A stretch of 64,000 nt of DNA from Qipengyuania pacifica (GTDB taxonomy: Bacteria > Pseudomonadota > Alphaproteobacteria > Sphingomonadales > Sphingomonadaceae). The notes beneath the pieces were generated by a model. That model saw nothing but the letters and a program-made list of their open reading frames with translations, did no database searches and was not told the DNA's origin. Positions 55,134 through 63,174 of the stretch are shown here, piece by piece (position 1 is the stretch's first letter; each line of letters starts with the position of its first letter). The stretch lies in the NCBI RefSeq assembly GCF_019857205.1, contig NZ_JAHWXO010000006.1, positions 62,001 to 126,000 of the forward strand. The letters run 5' to 3'. Made by a program: the position numbers and the translations under genes.

Positions 55134-56399
55134 ATGCGAAGCGAACAGTTGGCCGGCGGCGAGCGCCCGATTTCGAGCGCTGCGCGCGGTAAGAGCATTG
55201 GCGAGCGCGAACTGATCTGGATGATGGCTCTGCTGATGGCGTGCAACGCCTTCGGTATCGATGCAATCCTTCCAGCCCTCGATGCCCTGGCCAGCGATCT
55301 CGGCGTGGAAGGCAACAACCGTCAGTTCGTGGTCGGCGCCTATTTGCTCGCCGCGGGCATCGGTACGCTCATTCCTGGGGCTTTCGCCGACAGGTTCGGC
55401 CGACGCCCGGTGCTTTTCACGGCCTTGTTCTTCTATATCGCCCTATCGATTGCCTGCGCCTTGGCGACGAGCTTCGATATGCTGATTGCTCTACGCGCAG
55501 CGCAGGGTTTCTTTGCTGCAGGTATCATTGCTCTGCCGCCCGCCATCATTCGGGACCGTGTGGGCGGCGATAAAATGGCCCGCATGATGAGCCTGATTTT
55601 CGTGATCTTCCTGCTGGTTCCGGCGGTCGCACCGAGCATCGGGCAGGGCGTCTTGATGCTAATGGGCGACTGGCGCTGGATTTTCGGCGTCATGGCCCTG
55701 GCGGGTGTTGCTATGACGGCCTGGGTGTACGTGCGCTTGCCGGAAACCCTGCATGAATCGGACAAGCAGCAGATTCACCTGCCAACGATCACGCGCAATA
55801 TGGCAAGTGCCGTGACCTTGCGCGAAACCATCGGTTACACCCTCGGCAGTGCGCTGGTTTTTGGTGGCTTGTTCGGCTTCATCAATTCCAGCCAGCAGCT
55901 GATCGGGGAAGCTTTCGGCGCGGGCGACAAATTCCCCATGATCTTTGCCATTTGCGCTGGTTGCATGGCGATTTCAAACTGGTCGAACAGCCGCATCGTC
56001 GAGCGGTTCGGTGCACGGCGTGTCAGCCATGTGGCGCTGTTCGCCTTCATCGCCGTGGCCGCTGCGCAGTACTGGTTTGCGAGCCAGCCGGATGAGAGCC
56101 TGTGGACGTTCGTACCTCTGATGGCCGCCAATATGAGCCTGCTCGGCTTCATCGGTGCGAATTTCGGGTCCATCGCTCTCCAGCCGTTCAAGCATATCGC
56201 GGGTGCAGCGTCGTCGGCGCAGGGCTTCTTGCGCATGACGAGCGGGGCGGCGCTGGGGGCTTATATCGGCTATCTTTACGACGGGACGGCGCGGCCGCTC
56301 GCGATTGCCCTTCTCGGTACGGCGGTGCTGAGCCTCGTCTTCGTGCTGATCAGCGAGCGCGGCACGCTATTCGGACCGCCCGAGCCGGAAGAAGACTAG
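55134..56399 (+). CDS. MFS multidrug transporter, Bcr/CflA-like
   Basis: 421 aa from ATG at 55134; a TTG at 55092 is an alternative. Twelve membrane segments. The helix 2-3 loop is ADRFGRRPVLFTALFFYIALSI with the MFS motif A, and the helix 5 region RAAQGFFAAGIIALPPAIIRDRVGG is the Bcr/CflA antiporter motif C-like element. Bcr/CflA exporters expel drugs or amino-acid-like compounds by proton antiport. The 3' end overlaps the stop of the convergent carboxylase gene by 4 bases. Substrate unknown. Confidence 0.85.
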   Translation: MRSEQLAGGERPISSAARGKSIGERELIWMMALLMACNAFGIDAILPALDALASDLGVEGNNRQFVVGAYLLAAGIGTLIPGAFADRFGRRPVLFTALFFYIALSIACALATSFDMLIALRAAQGFFAAGIIALPPAIIRDRVGGDKMARMMSLIFVIFLLVPAVAPSIGQGVLMLMGDWRWIFGVMALAGVAMTAWVYVRLPETLHESDKQQIHLPTITRNMASAVTLRETIGYTLGSALVFGGLFGFINSSQQLIGEAFGAGDKFPMIFAICAGCMAISNWSNSRIVERFGARRVSHVALFAFIAVAAAQYWFASQPDESLWTFVPLMAANMSLLGFIGANFGSIALQPFKHIAGAASSAQGFLRMTSGAALGAYIGYLYDGTARPLAIALLGTAVLSLVFVLISERGTLFGPPEPEED

Positions 56400-57946
56400 G
56401 CTTCGGCGTATAGCTTGCGCCAAGCAAGATCGGCGAATTCGCATAAGAGCGGGCGGGTGTCGCGCGGAGCGATTATATCTTCGACGTTGAAGCGTTCCGC
56501 GCTGCGGAAGGGCGAGGTGACCTTGTCCAAGCGCTCGCGGATCGCTTCGAGTTTCGCTGCCGGGTCGTCTGCGGCTTCGAGATCCGATTTGTAGGCGACC
56601 TCCAGCCCGCCTGCGATGGGGAGCGACCCCCAGTCGCCCGAGGGCCAGCAATAGCGATACTGGAAATTCTCGGCGTTGCTCATAGCGCTGCCGGCGATGC
56701 CGTAGGCGCGGCGTAAGACCACGGAGGCGAGGGGCACGTTTGCCTTGTAAATCGCGGTCATGGCCTGGACACCGTAGCGGATGGTGCCGGCCATTTCCGC
56801 TTCGCGACCGATCATGAAGCCGGGGTTGTCGACCAGGTGGACGATCGGCAGGCGGAACCGGTCTGCAAGCTTCACGAAGCGTTCCACTTTTTCGCTGGTC
56901 TTCGCTTCCCACGAGCCGCCCAGGTAGGACGGGTCGCTGGCCAAAACCATCACTGGCCAGCCGTCGAGGCGGGCAAGAGCGGTGATGCAGGCGCGACCCC
57001 ACATGCGACCAATCTCGAAAACCGTGCCCTGATCGAAGACCATGTCGAGGCAGCGGCGCATGGAATAAACCTGCTTCGGATCGCGAGGCACAAGTGAATC
57101 AAGCGTATGATCGCGGCGCCGAACAGGGTCCGAACAGTCTGTCCGGCGGGCAAGCTGGCCAACATGTTCGGGCATGAACGATAGGAAATGCCGCGCGCGG
57201 GCGAATGCTTCGGCTTCGCTCCCCACTTCGTCATCGACCACGCCGTTGCGGGTGTGGATCGCGCTGCCGCCGAGATCTTCCTTGGCCTGCTGGTGATCGG
57301 TCGAGCCGCGATAGCTGTCGCCAAGGCCATCAACCACGGCAGGCCCGGCGGCGAAGAGCTGGCTGAGACCCTTCACCATGATCGAATAATGGCTGGCGAC
57401 GGTGCGGGCGGCGCCGAGACCGGCGGTCGGGCCGAGCGCCAGTGCGACCACCGGCACCGTATCGAGATTCTTCACGACATCCGACCAGCCCGGCACGGCG
57501 GGGATGTATGTGGCGCCGATCTGTTCCAGCGTCTTGACGCTGCCGCCGCCGCCGGTGCCGTCGATCATGCGGATGATGGGGAGCTTGAGCTCGTGCGCCA
57601 TCTTTTCCGCCTGCACCATCTTGCGGCTGATCCCGGCATCGGCCGCACCGCCGCGAATGGTGAAATCGTCTGCCGTGGCGACGACGGGGCGGCCGTTTAT
57701 CTCCGCCTTGCCGAAGAGGAAAGGAGCCGGAAGAATATGTTCGAGATTGCCGTCCTCGTCATAGGAGGCCTTGCCCGCGATCTTGCCGATTTCGCGAAAA
57801 CTGCCGGGATCGACCAATGCGGCGAGCCGGGCGCGGGCATCCATCTTGCCGCGCGAATGCTGACGCGCGACTTTTTCCTCGCCGCCCATCTGCTCGGCCA
57901 GTCCTTCGCGGTGGCGGAGTTCCTCGAGTTCCTTGTCCCAGCTCAT
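56396..57946 (-). CDS. Acyl-CoA carboxylase, carboxyltransferase beta subunit
   Basis: 516 aa. The crotonase-like carboxyltransferase is shown by LPAPFLFGKAEINGRPVVATADDFTIRGGAADAG, ADAGISRKMVQAEKMAHELKLP, a GTGGGG oxyanion loop and, in the second half, VMVLASDPSYLGGSWEAKTSEKVERFVKLADRF and VDNPGFMIGREAEMAGTIRYG. Short form compared with propionyl-CoA carboxylase (~510-540). It precedes the biotin carboxylase gene by 56 bases on the same strand. Substrate (propionyl-, methylcrotonyl- or geranyl-CoA) is not fixed by sequence. Confidence 0.88.
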   Translation of the reverse strand: MSWDKELEELRHREGLAEQMGGEEKVARQHSRGKMDARARLAALVDPGSFREIGKIAGKASYDEDGNLEHILPAPFLFGKAEINGRPVVATADDFTIRGGAADAGISRKMVQAEKMAHELKLPIIRMIDGTGGGGSVKTLEQIGATYIPAVPGWSDVVKNLDTVPVVALALGPTAGLGAARTVASHYSIMVKGLSQLFAAGPAVVDGLGDSYRGSTDHQQAKEDLGGSAIHTRNGVVDDEVGSEAEAFARARHFLSFMPEHVGQLARRTDCSDPVRRRDHTLDSLVPRDPKQVYSMRRCLDMVFDQGTVFEIGRMWGRACITALARLDGWPVMVLASDPSYLGGSWEAKTSEKVERFVKLADRFRLPIVHLVDNPGFMIGREAEMAGTIRYGVQAMTAIYKANVPLASVVLRRAYGIAGSAMSNAENFQYRYCWPSGDWGSLPIAGGLEVAYKSDLEAADDPAAKLEAIRERLDKVTSPFRSAERFNVEDIIAPRDTRPLLCEFADLAWRKLYAEA

Positions 57947-58002
57947 TCGTGCCCTCTCTCTTCGGGGGACACGCTCGCAATGAGGAGAGGCTTTGTGAAG
58001 CC

Positions 58003-59874
58003 TTATTCTTCTTTCGGCTCGACAACTGCCAGAACGGCCTCGACCTGTACCTGCCCGCCCTCGCTGGCGGCCAGTTCGGTTACGGTGCCATCGAAGGGCG
58101 CGGTGAGGGCGTGTTCCATCTTCATCGCTTCGAGTACCATGAGGCGCTGGCCCGCGGTGACCGTATCCCCTTCGGCAACATCGACCGCGATGACTTTGCC
58201 CGGCATGGGAGCGAGGATAGCACCGTCTCCCGCTGCTGCGGCACCCGACCCACGGGACTGACGTTCGAAGACGAAGCTCTGCCCATCGGCAAAGACCACG
58301 GCCCTGGCGGGATCGACAAAGCCCGTCGCGAAGCTTTCCGTGCCGGCACGAGCGGCGGAGACGGTGCGGGTTTCGCCCTTGTGCGTGAGCGTTGCCGACA
58401 ACACGCCGGGGGCATTGAGGCGCAGGCCGATGGGCAGGTCCTCATGATCTTCGGTTTCGGCCAGAGCGATGAAATCGGCCGCGCTCTGCCAGATATCGTC
58501 GTCTGCTTCGTCGGACGACACGAGATCGTCGAGCTTGGTTTCGATGAAGCCGGTGTCGAGATTGGCCTGTTCGAAATCCTCATCGCGAAGGCAGTTCGCG
58601 ATAAACGCGGCATTGGTCTTTACCGGCCAGATTTCGACATTTTCCGCAATACCGGCGAGCTGGTCGATAGCATCGCCGCGGGTTTCGCCCCAGACGACCA
58701 GCTTGGCCACCATGGGATCGTAGAAAGGCGAAATCCGGTCGCCTTCCTCGACGCCGGTTTCGATGCGGCCTTCAACGCCGAGGTCGAAGTGATCGAGCGC
58801 GCCGGTCGAAGGGAGGAAGCCGCCTGCCGGATCTTCTGCGTAAAGGCGCGCTTCGATGGCATGACCGTCGATAAAAAGATCGTCCTGCGAGAGCGGAATA
58901 GGTTCGCCGCTTGCGACGCGCAGCTGCCATTCGACCAGATCGACGCCGGTGATTTCTTCGGTCACGGGGTGTTCGACCTGAAGACGGGTGTTCATTTCCA
59001 TGAAGAAGATGCGGTCGGCGCGCAGGCCTTCGCTGGCGTCGGCAATGAATTCGATCGTACCTGCGCCTTCGTAATCGACCGCCTTGGCCGCGCGCACGGC
59101 AGCCGCGCAGATATCCTCGCGCGTTGTATCGTCCATTCCGGGAGCGGGTGCTTCCTCGATGACCTTCTGGTGACGGCGCTGCAACGAGCAGTCGCGTTCG
59201 AACAGGTGGACGACGTTGCCATGGCTATCGCCGAACACCTGCACTTCGATATGCCGGGGCGAGGTGATCCATTTTTCCAGCAGCACCTCGTCATTGGAGA
59301 AGCTGGCCTTGGCTTCGCGGCGGCAGCTTTCCAGCATCGCTTCGAAATCGGCTGCAGCATCGACCTTGCGCATTCCCTTGCCCCCGCCGCCGGCGACGGC
59401 CTTGATGAGTACGGGGTAACCGATGGCGTCGGCTTCCTGCTTGAGGCGTTCGACCGACTGATCCTCGCCCTCGTAGCCTGGAGTCACCGGCACGCCTGCT
59501 GCGCGCATCAGCTTCTTCGCGGCATCTTTCAGCCCCATCGCTTCGATGGAAGAAGGCTTGGGGCCGACCCAGATCAGCCCGGCATCGATGACGGCCTGCG
59601 CAAAGCCTGCATTTTCGCTGAGGAAGCCGTAGCCCGGATGGATCGCTTCCGCCCCGGTCTGCTTCGCCGCGGCGATGATCTTTTCGCCCAGCAGATAGCT
59701 TTCGGCAGCAGGCGAAGGGCCGATATGGACCGCTTCATCAGCTTGGCGGACATGGAGCGCCCGGGCATCGGCATCGGAGTAGACAGCGACCGTGGCGATC
59801 CCCATTTCGCGCGCGGTGCGGATGATACGGCAGGCGATTTCGCCGCGATTGGCGATGAGAAGCTTCTGGATCAT
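58003..59874 (-). CDS. Biotin carboxylase / biotin carrier alpha subunit of acyl-CoA carboxylase
   Basis: 623 aa. The N-terminal biotin carboxylase (IANRGEIACRIIRTAREMGIATVAVYS, AIHPGYGFLSENAGFA, KAVAGGGGKGMRKV, ERDCSLQRRHQKVIEEAP, FMEMNTRLQVEHPVTEEITG) is complete. After a ~90-residue linker (~440-560), the biotinyl domain ends with the acceptor Lys in VLEAMKMEHALTAPFDGTV. It forms a two-gene carboxylase with the beta subunit; the linker is shorter than in propionyl-CoA carboxylases, giving no BT-domain evidence for a specific acyl-CoA. Confidence 0.93.
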   Translation of the reverse strand: MIQKLLIANRGEIACRIIRTAREMGIATVAVYSDADARALHVRQADEAVHIGPSPAAESYLLGEKIIAAAKQTGAEAIHPGYGFLSENAGFAQAVIDAGLIWVGPKPSSIEAMGLKDAAKKLMRAAGVPVTPGYEGEDQSVERLKQEADAIGYPVLIKAVAGGGGKGMRKVDAAADFEAMLESCRREAKASFSNDEVLLEKWITSPRHIEVQVFGDSHGNVVHLFERDCSLQRRHQKVIEEAPAPGMDDTTREDICAAAVRAAKAVDYEGAGTIEFIADASEGLRADRIFFMEMNTRLQVEHPVTEEITGVDLVEWQLRVASGEPIPLSQDDLFIDGHAIEARLYAEDPAGGFLPSTGALDHFDLGVEGRIETGVEEGDRISPFYDPMVAKLVVWGETRGDAIDQLAGIAENVEIWPVKTNAAFIANCLRDEDFEQANLDTGFIETKLDDLVSSDEADDDIWQSAADFIALAETEDHEDLPIGLRLNAPGVLSATLTHKGETRTVSAARAGTESFATGFVDPARAVVFADGQSFVFERQSRGSGAAAAGDGAILAPMPGKVIAVDVAEGDTVTAGQRLMVLEAMKMEHALTAPFDGTVTELAASEGGQVQVEAVLAVVEPKEE

Positions 59875-59900
59875 GGGCGGGGCGCTAACCCATTTTTCAA

Positions 59901-60006
59901 GTCATTGCGAGCGGTAGGCGAAGCAAACCAACGTCAGCCCTGTTGGCGGCACAGGAAGCTGCGTGATGGATTGGCGCGACGGCCCATGGGGCTTTCTTGC
60001 AATGAC
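59901..60006. repeat. 106-bp element with 8-bp terminal inverted repeats
   Basis: The element begins GTCATTGCGAGCGG and ends TTGCAATGAC; the outer 8 bp GTCATTGC/GCAATGAC are perfect inverted repeats. Interior segments such as AAGCAAACCAACG and GATTGGCGCGACGGC are imperfectly self-complementary. This resembles miniature repeat elements frequent in sphingomonad intergenic DNA. It lies between the carboxylase start and the crtB stop, outside any gene. Confidence 0.5.
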
Positions 60007-60026
60007 TGCTGCGGCAGCCCCGGGCC

Positions 60027-61028
60027 TTACCAGCCGGTGACCGGCCTGAAATCGTGGCGGCTCCACAGGATCGGCTCCGACGGAACCTGCGGACGGTTCA
60101 CGATCGCTTCGAAGAAGGCGGCCGTCATGTGCCACAGTTTTTCCGGGCCACTGACCCTGGTGCGGCTGTCCCATGCGAGCTGCCCGCGGGTAAGCACCTT
60201 GCGCCCGATGGCGCCATATATGCGGGCGGCGGCCAGCACGGCCCAACGCTGACGGAAACGCAGGCGCCTGGCGCCGAGCTTCGACGCGGCTTCGTATTTT
60301 TCCATCATGCCGATGAGGCGCGGCATCAGGCTGGCCAGGCGGAAACGGTTTTCGGGCAATGCGTGTTCGCCCTGTTCCCAACCCATTTCGTCGAGCCAGG
60401 TGCGGGGCAGATAGCAGCGCCCGGCCTGCGCATCTTCGACGATATCGCGCGCAATATTGGCAAGCTGGAAAGCCAGCCCCAGATCGCAGGCGCGGTCGAG
60501 CGTTTCGCCATCGTCGGGATGAACCCCCATGATGCGCGCCATCATGATGCCAACGGCACCGGCGACATGGTAGCAATAGCGCATCATGTCGGTTTCTGTC
60601 TTCGGGCTCCACCCGGTGGCGTCGAGCGCGAAGCCGGCAATCACATCGTTCGCTTCTTCCAGCGTCAGGCCGCATTCGTCCGCGACAAGGCCAAATGCAT
60701 CGAAGGCGGCATCCGCCGTGGGCTGTTCTTCGAAAGCCCGGCGGGTCAGCACGCGGATCGCCTGGACGCGGTCTTCCGCATCCTTTGGCGTGCCCTGATC
60801 GCCGAGGGGGCCGCCCTTATCCTGGTTATCGGCGATGTCGTCGCACCGGCGACACCAGGCATAGAGCAGCCAGCTGCGTTCGCGCGTCGTGCGATCGAAC
60901 AGTTTCGAAGCCGCGGCAAAACTGTGCGAACCCTCTTCGATCGATTCGAGCGAGCGATCGACGAGCACGGCACGATCGCGCCCGCCGCCAGCCCTTGCGG
61001 GGGTGGGGCGCAAATAGCGCGACTGCAC
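60027..61028 (-). CDS. crtB: Phytoene synthase
   Basis: 333 aa from a GTG at 61028. It condenses two geranylgeranyl-diphosphates to phytoene, the first committed carotenoid step. Two Asp-rich motifs bind Mg-diphosphate: the first WCRRCDDIADN, the second within AFQLANIARDIVEDAQAGRCYLP; the FALDATGW and RWAVLAAARIYG regions also fit. It is the last gene of the crtY-crtI-LOG-crtB row. The minimal N-terminal extension (MQSRYLRPTPARAGG) is variable in the family. Confidence 0.95.
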   Translation of the reverse strand: MQSRYLRPTPARAGGGRDRAVLVDRSLESIEEGSHSFAAASKLFDRTTRERSWLLYAWCRRCDDIADNQDKGGPLGDQGTPKDAEDRVQAIRVLTRRAFEEQPTADAAFDAFGLVADECGLTLEEANDVIAGFALDATGWSPKTETDMMRYCYHVAGAVGIMMARIMGVHPDDGETLDRACDLGLAFQLANIARDIVEDAQAGRCYLPRTWLDEMGWEQGEHALPENRFRLASLMPRLIGMMEKYEAASKLGARRLRFRQRWAVLAAARIYGAIGRKVLTRGQLAWDSRTRVSGPEKLWHMTAAFFEAIVNRPQVPSEPILWSRHDFRPVTGW

Positions 61029-61045
61029 GAGGGTACGGGGCTTGT

Positions 61046-61639
61046 TCAGAGGTCGTCGGCCTTCATCTGGAAGATGGGGGTATGGGGTTCGTATGCTTCC
61101 ATACGGTTAAGCAGCCCATCCAGAGTTGTATCATGGACCAGGATATTCTGGTGCACGGGCCGCACGAAACCGACTTCGGCCATGTGGCGATTGAATGCGA
61201 TCAGGTGATCGTAGAAGCCGAAGGCGTTGAGCAGGCCCACCGGGTTATCGTGATAGCCAAGCTGCGCCCAGCTCATCGCTTCCCACAGTTCATCCATGGT
61301 TCCGACGCCGCCCGGAATGGTGACGAAGCCGTCACTGAGATCTGTGAAGCGCTGCTTGCGTTCGTGCATCCCGCCGACCGTGTAGAGTTCGGTGCAGTCG
61401 TGATTGGCGACTTCGCTATTGGCCAGTGCATCGGGAATGACGCCGATAACTTCCCCGCCCGCTTCCAGCGCGCCGCGGGCCGTGGCACCCATCAGGCCCA
61501 GTCGTCCGCCGCCATAGACCACCCCGATGCCGCGCTGTGCCAGCCCCTTGCCCACATCGTAAGCAAGCTGGATGAACCGCGGATCCTGCGGCGAGGCGGA
61601 GCCACAATAGACGGCCAGACGGTTCATAGTTCGGGTCAT
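61046..61639 (-). CDS. LOG-family protein (TIGR00730 type)
   Basis: 197 aa. The family is defined by the cytokinin-riboside 5'-monophosphate phosphoribohydrolase of plants; the motif PGGVGTMDELWEAMSW (PGGxGTxxE) and the GGGRLGLMGATARGAL region are exact matches. AVYCGSASPQDPRFI is the N-terminal phosphate region. Bacterial LOG-like proteins often hydrolyse nucleoside monophosphates in general. The start ATG overlaps the crtI stop (ATGA), so it is translated with crtI, and crtB follows 17 bases later. Link to carotenoid synthesis is positional. Confidence 0.88.
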   Translation of the reverse strand: MTRTMNRLAVYCGSASPQDPRFIQLAYDVGKGLAQRGIGVVYGGGRLGLMGATARGALEAGGEVIGVIPDALANSEVANHDCTELYTVGGMHERKQRFTDLSDGFVTIPGGVGTMDELWEAMSWAQLGYHDNPVGLLNAFGFYDHLIAFNRHMAEVGFVRPVHQNILVHDTTLDGLLNRMEAYEPHTPIFQMKADDL

Positions 61640-63174
61640 GCCAAATCCTCCAGCATCAGTCCGGCAGTCGCCTTGGCGCTGCCGACCACGCCGGGGATGC
61701 CGGCGCCGGGGTGGGTCCCTGCCCCGACGAGATAGAAATTGTCCAGCACGTCATCCCGGTTGTGCCCGCGGAAATAGGCGCTTTGCGTGAGGACGGGTTC
61801 AAGGCTGAAGGCGCTGCCCATATGCGCGTTGAGATCGGCGGCGAAATCGCTGGGCGCGTAATGGAATTTGGTGACGATCCGATCGTGCAAGCCGGGAATG
61901 AGGCGGCGTTCGAGTTCGTCGAGAATGCTCTTTTCGAGCATCGGCCCCATTTCTTCCCAGTCCACCGCCAGCTTGCCCATATGGGCCACGGGAACGAGGG
62001 CGTAGAACGTGCTCATCCCCTCGGGCGCCATGGACGGATCGGTGACGGTCGGGTGGTGCAGATAGATCGAGAAGTCCTGCGGCAGCACGCCGTGATCGTA
62101 AATGTCTTCCAGCAGGCCTTTGTACCGCGGGCCGAACAGGATCATGTGATGGGGGATGCCGGGCCAGCTCCCCTCGATCCCGAAGTGGACGACGAACAGG
62201 CTGGGGCTGAAGCTCTTGCGTGACAGGCGCTTGGCGTAATCGGCACCGCGTTTCGCGCCAGCTAGCAGATCCTTGTAACTGTGCATGATGTCGGCATTGC
62301 TGGCGATGGCATCGAAACGCTGTTTCCAGCCCGACCGCGTTTCCACCTCGGTCACCTGTTTGCCGAGCGTGTGGATCTGGACCACCGGATCGTTCAGCCG
62401 GACAGTGCCGCCAAGGCGTTCCAGATGAGTGACCATGCCCGCGATCAGGCGATTGGTGCCGCCCCTGGCCCACCACACTCCGCCGTCGATTTCGAGCTTG
62501 TGGATCAGCGCGTAAATGCTGCTGGTCTTCATCGGATTGCCGCCGACCAGAAGCGTGTGGAAGCTCAGCGCTTCGCGCAGCTTTTCATTATCGACATAGC
62601 TGGAAACGACCGAATAGACGCTGCGCCACGCCTGCTGTTTCGCGAGCGCAGGAGCAGCCTTGATCATCGACTTGAAGTCGAGGAAGGGCACGTGGCCAAG
62701 TTTTACATAGCCTTCCTGATAGACCGCTTCGGAATATTCGAGGAAGCGCTGGTAACCGGCGACATCGGCCGGGTTGAGCTGCGCGATTTCGCGGAACAGC
62801 TGCTCTTCATCGTTGGAATAATCGAACTGCGTTCCGTCCGGCCAGGCGAGCCGGTAGAAGGGCATGACCGGCATCAGATCGACATCTTCGGAAATGTCGT
62901 GGCCGGACAGTGCCCATAGTTCCTTCAGGCAGTTCGGATCGGTGATGACGGTGGGGCCCGCATCGAAGGTGAAACCGTCTTTCTGCCAGTGGTAGGCGCG
63001 GCCGCCGGGCTTGTCGCGCCCCTCCACCACGGTGGTGGCGATGCCGGCAGATTGCAGCCGGATGGCGAGGGCGAGCCCGCCGAAGCCCGCGCCGATGACG
63101 CAGGCGGTGCGGCCCGGCGGAACGGGCGCTGGGGTTTGGGCCGCCTGGGGGGCAGGGCTGGTCTGTGCGGTCAT
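61636..63174 (-). CDS. crtI: Phytoene desaturase
   Basis: 512 aa, FAD-dependent desaturase that turns phytoene into lycopene or neurosporene. The N-terminal dinucleotide-binding VIGAGFGGLALAIRLQSAGI and PGGRAYHWQKDGFTFDAGP are standard CrtI; the C-terminal AGTHPGAGIPGVVGSAKATA is the conserved carotenoid desaturase signature. Desaturation number cannot be deduced from sequence. Both ends overlap neighbours by 4 bases, in the order crtY, crtI, LOG, crtB. Confidence 0.95.
   Translation of the reverse strand: MTAQTSPAPQAAQTPAPVPPGRTACVIGAGFGGLALAIRLQSAGIATTVVEGRDKPGGRAYHWQKDGFTFDAGPTVITDPNCLKELWALSGHDISEDVDLMPVMPFYRLAWPDGTQFDYSNDEEQLFREIAQLNPADVAGYQRFLEYSEAVYQEGYVKLGHVPFLDFKSMIKAAPALAKQQAWRSVYSVVSSYVDNEKLREALSFHTLLVGGNPMKTSSIYALIHKLEIDGGVWWARGGTNRLIAGMVTHLERLGGTVRLNDPVVQIHTLGKQVTEVETRSGWKQRFDAIASNADIMHSYKDLLAGAKRGADYAKRLSRKSFSPSLFVVHFGIEGSWPGIPHHMILFGPRYKGLLEDIYDHGVLPQDFSIYLHHPTVTDPSMAPEGMSTFYALVPVAHMGKLAVDWEEMGPMLEKSILDELERRLIPGLHDRIVTKFHYAPSDFAADLNAHMGSAFSLEPVLTQSAYFRGHNRDDVLDNFYLVGAGTHPGAGIPGVVGSAKATAGLMLEDLA

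Noticed and set aside
57817-60252. Plus-strand open frame of 811 codons over the carboxylase genes
   Set aside because: Shadow of the conserved minus-strand biotin carboxylase; composition is atypical and no motifs occur.
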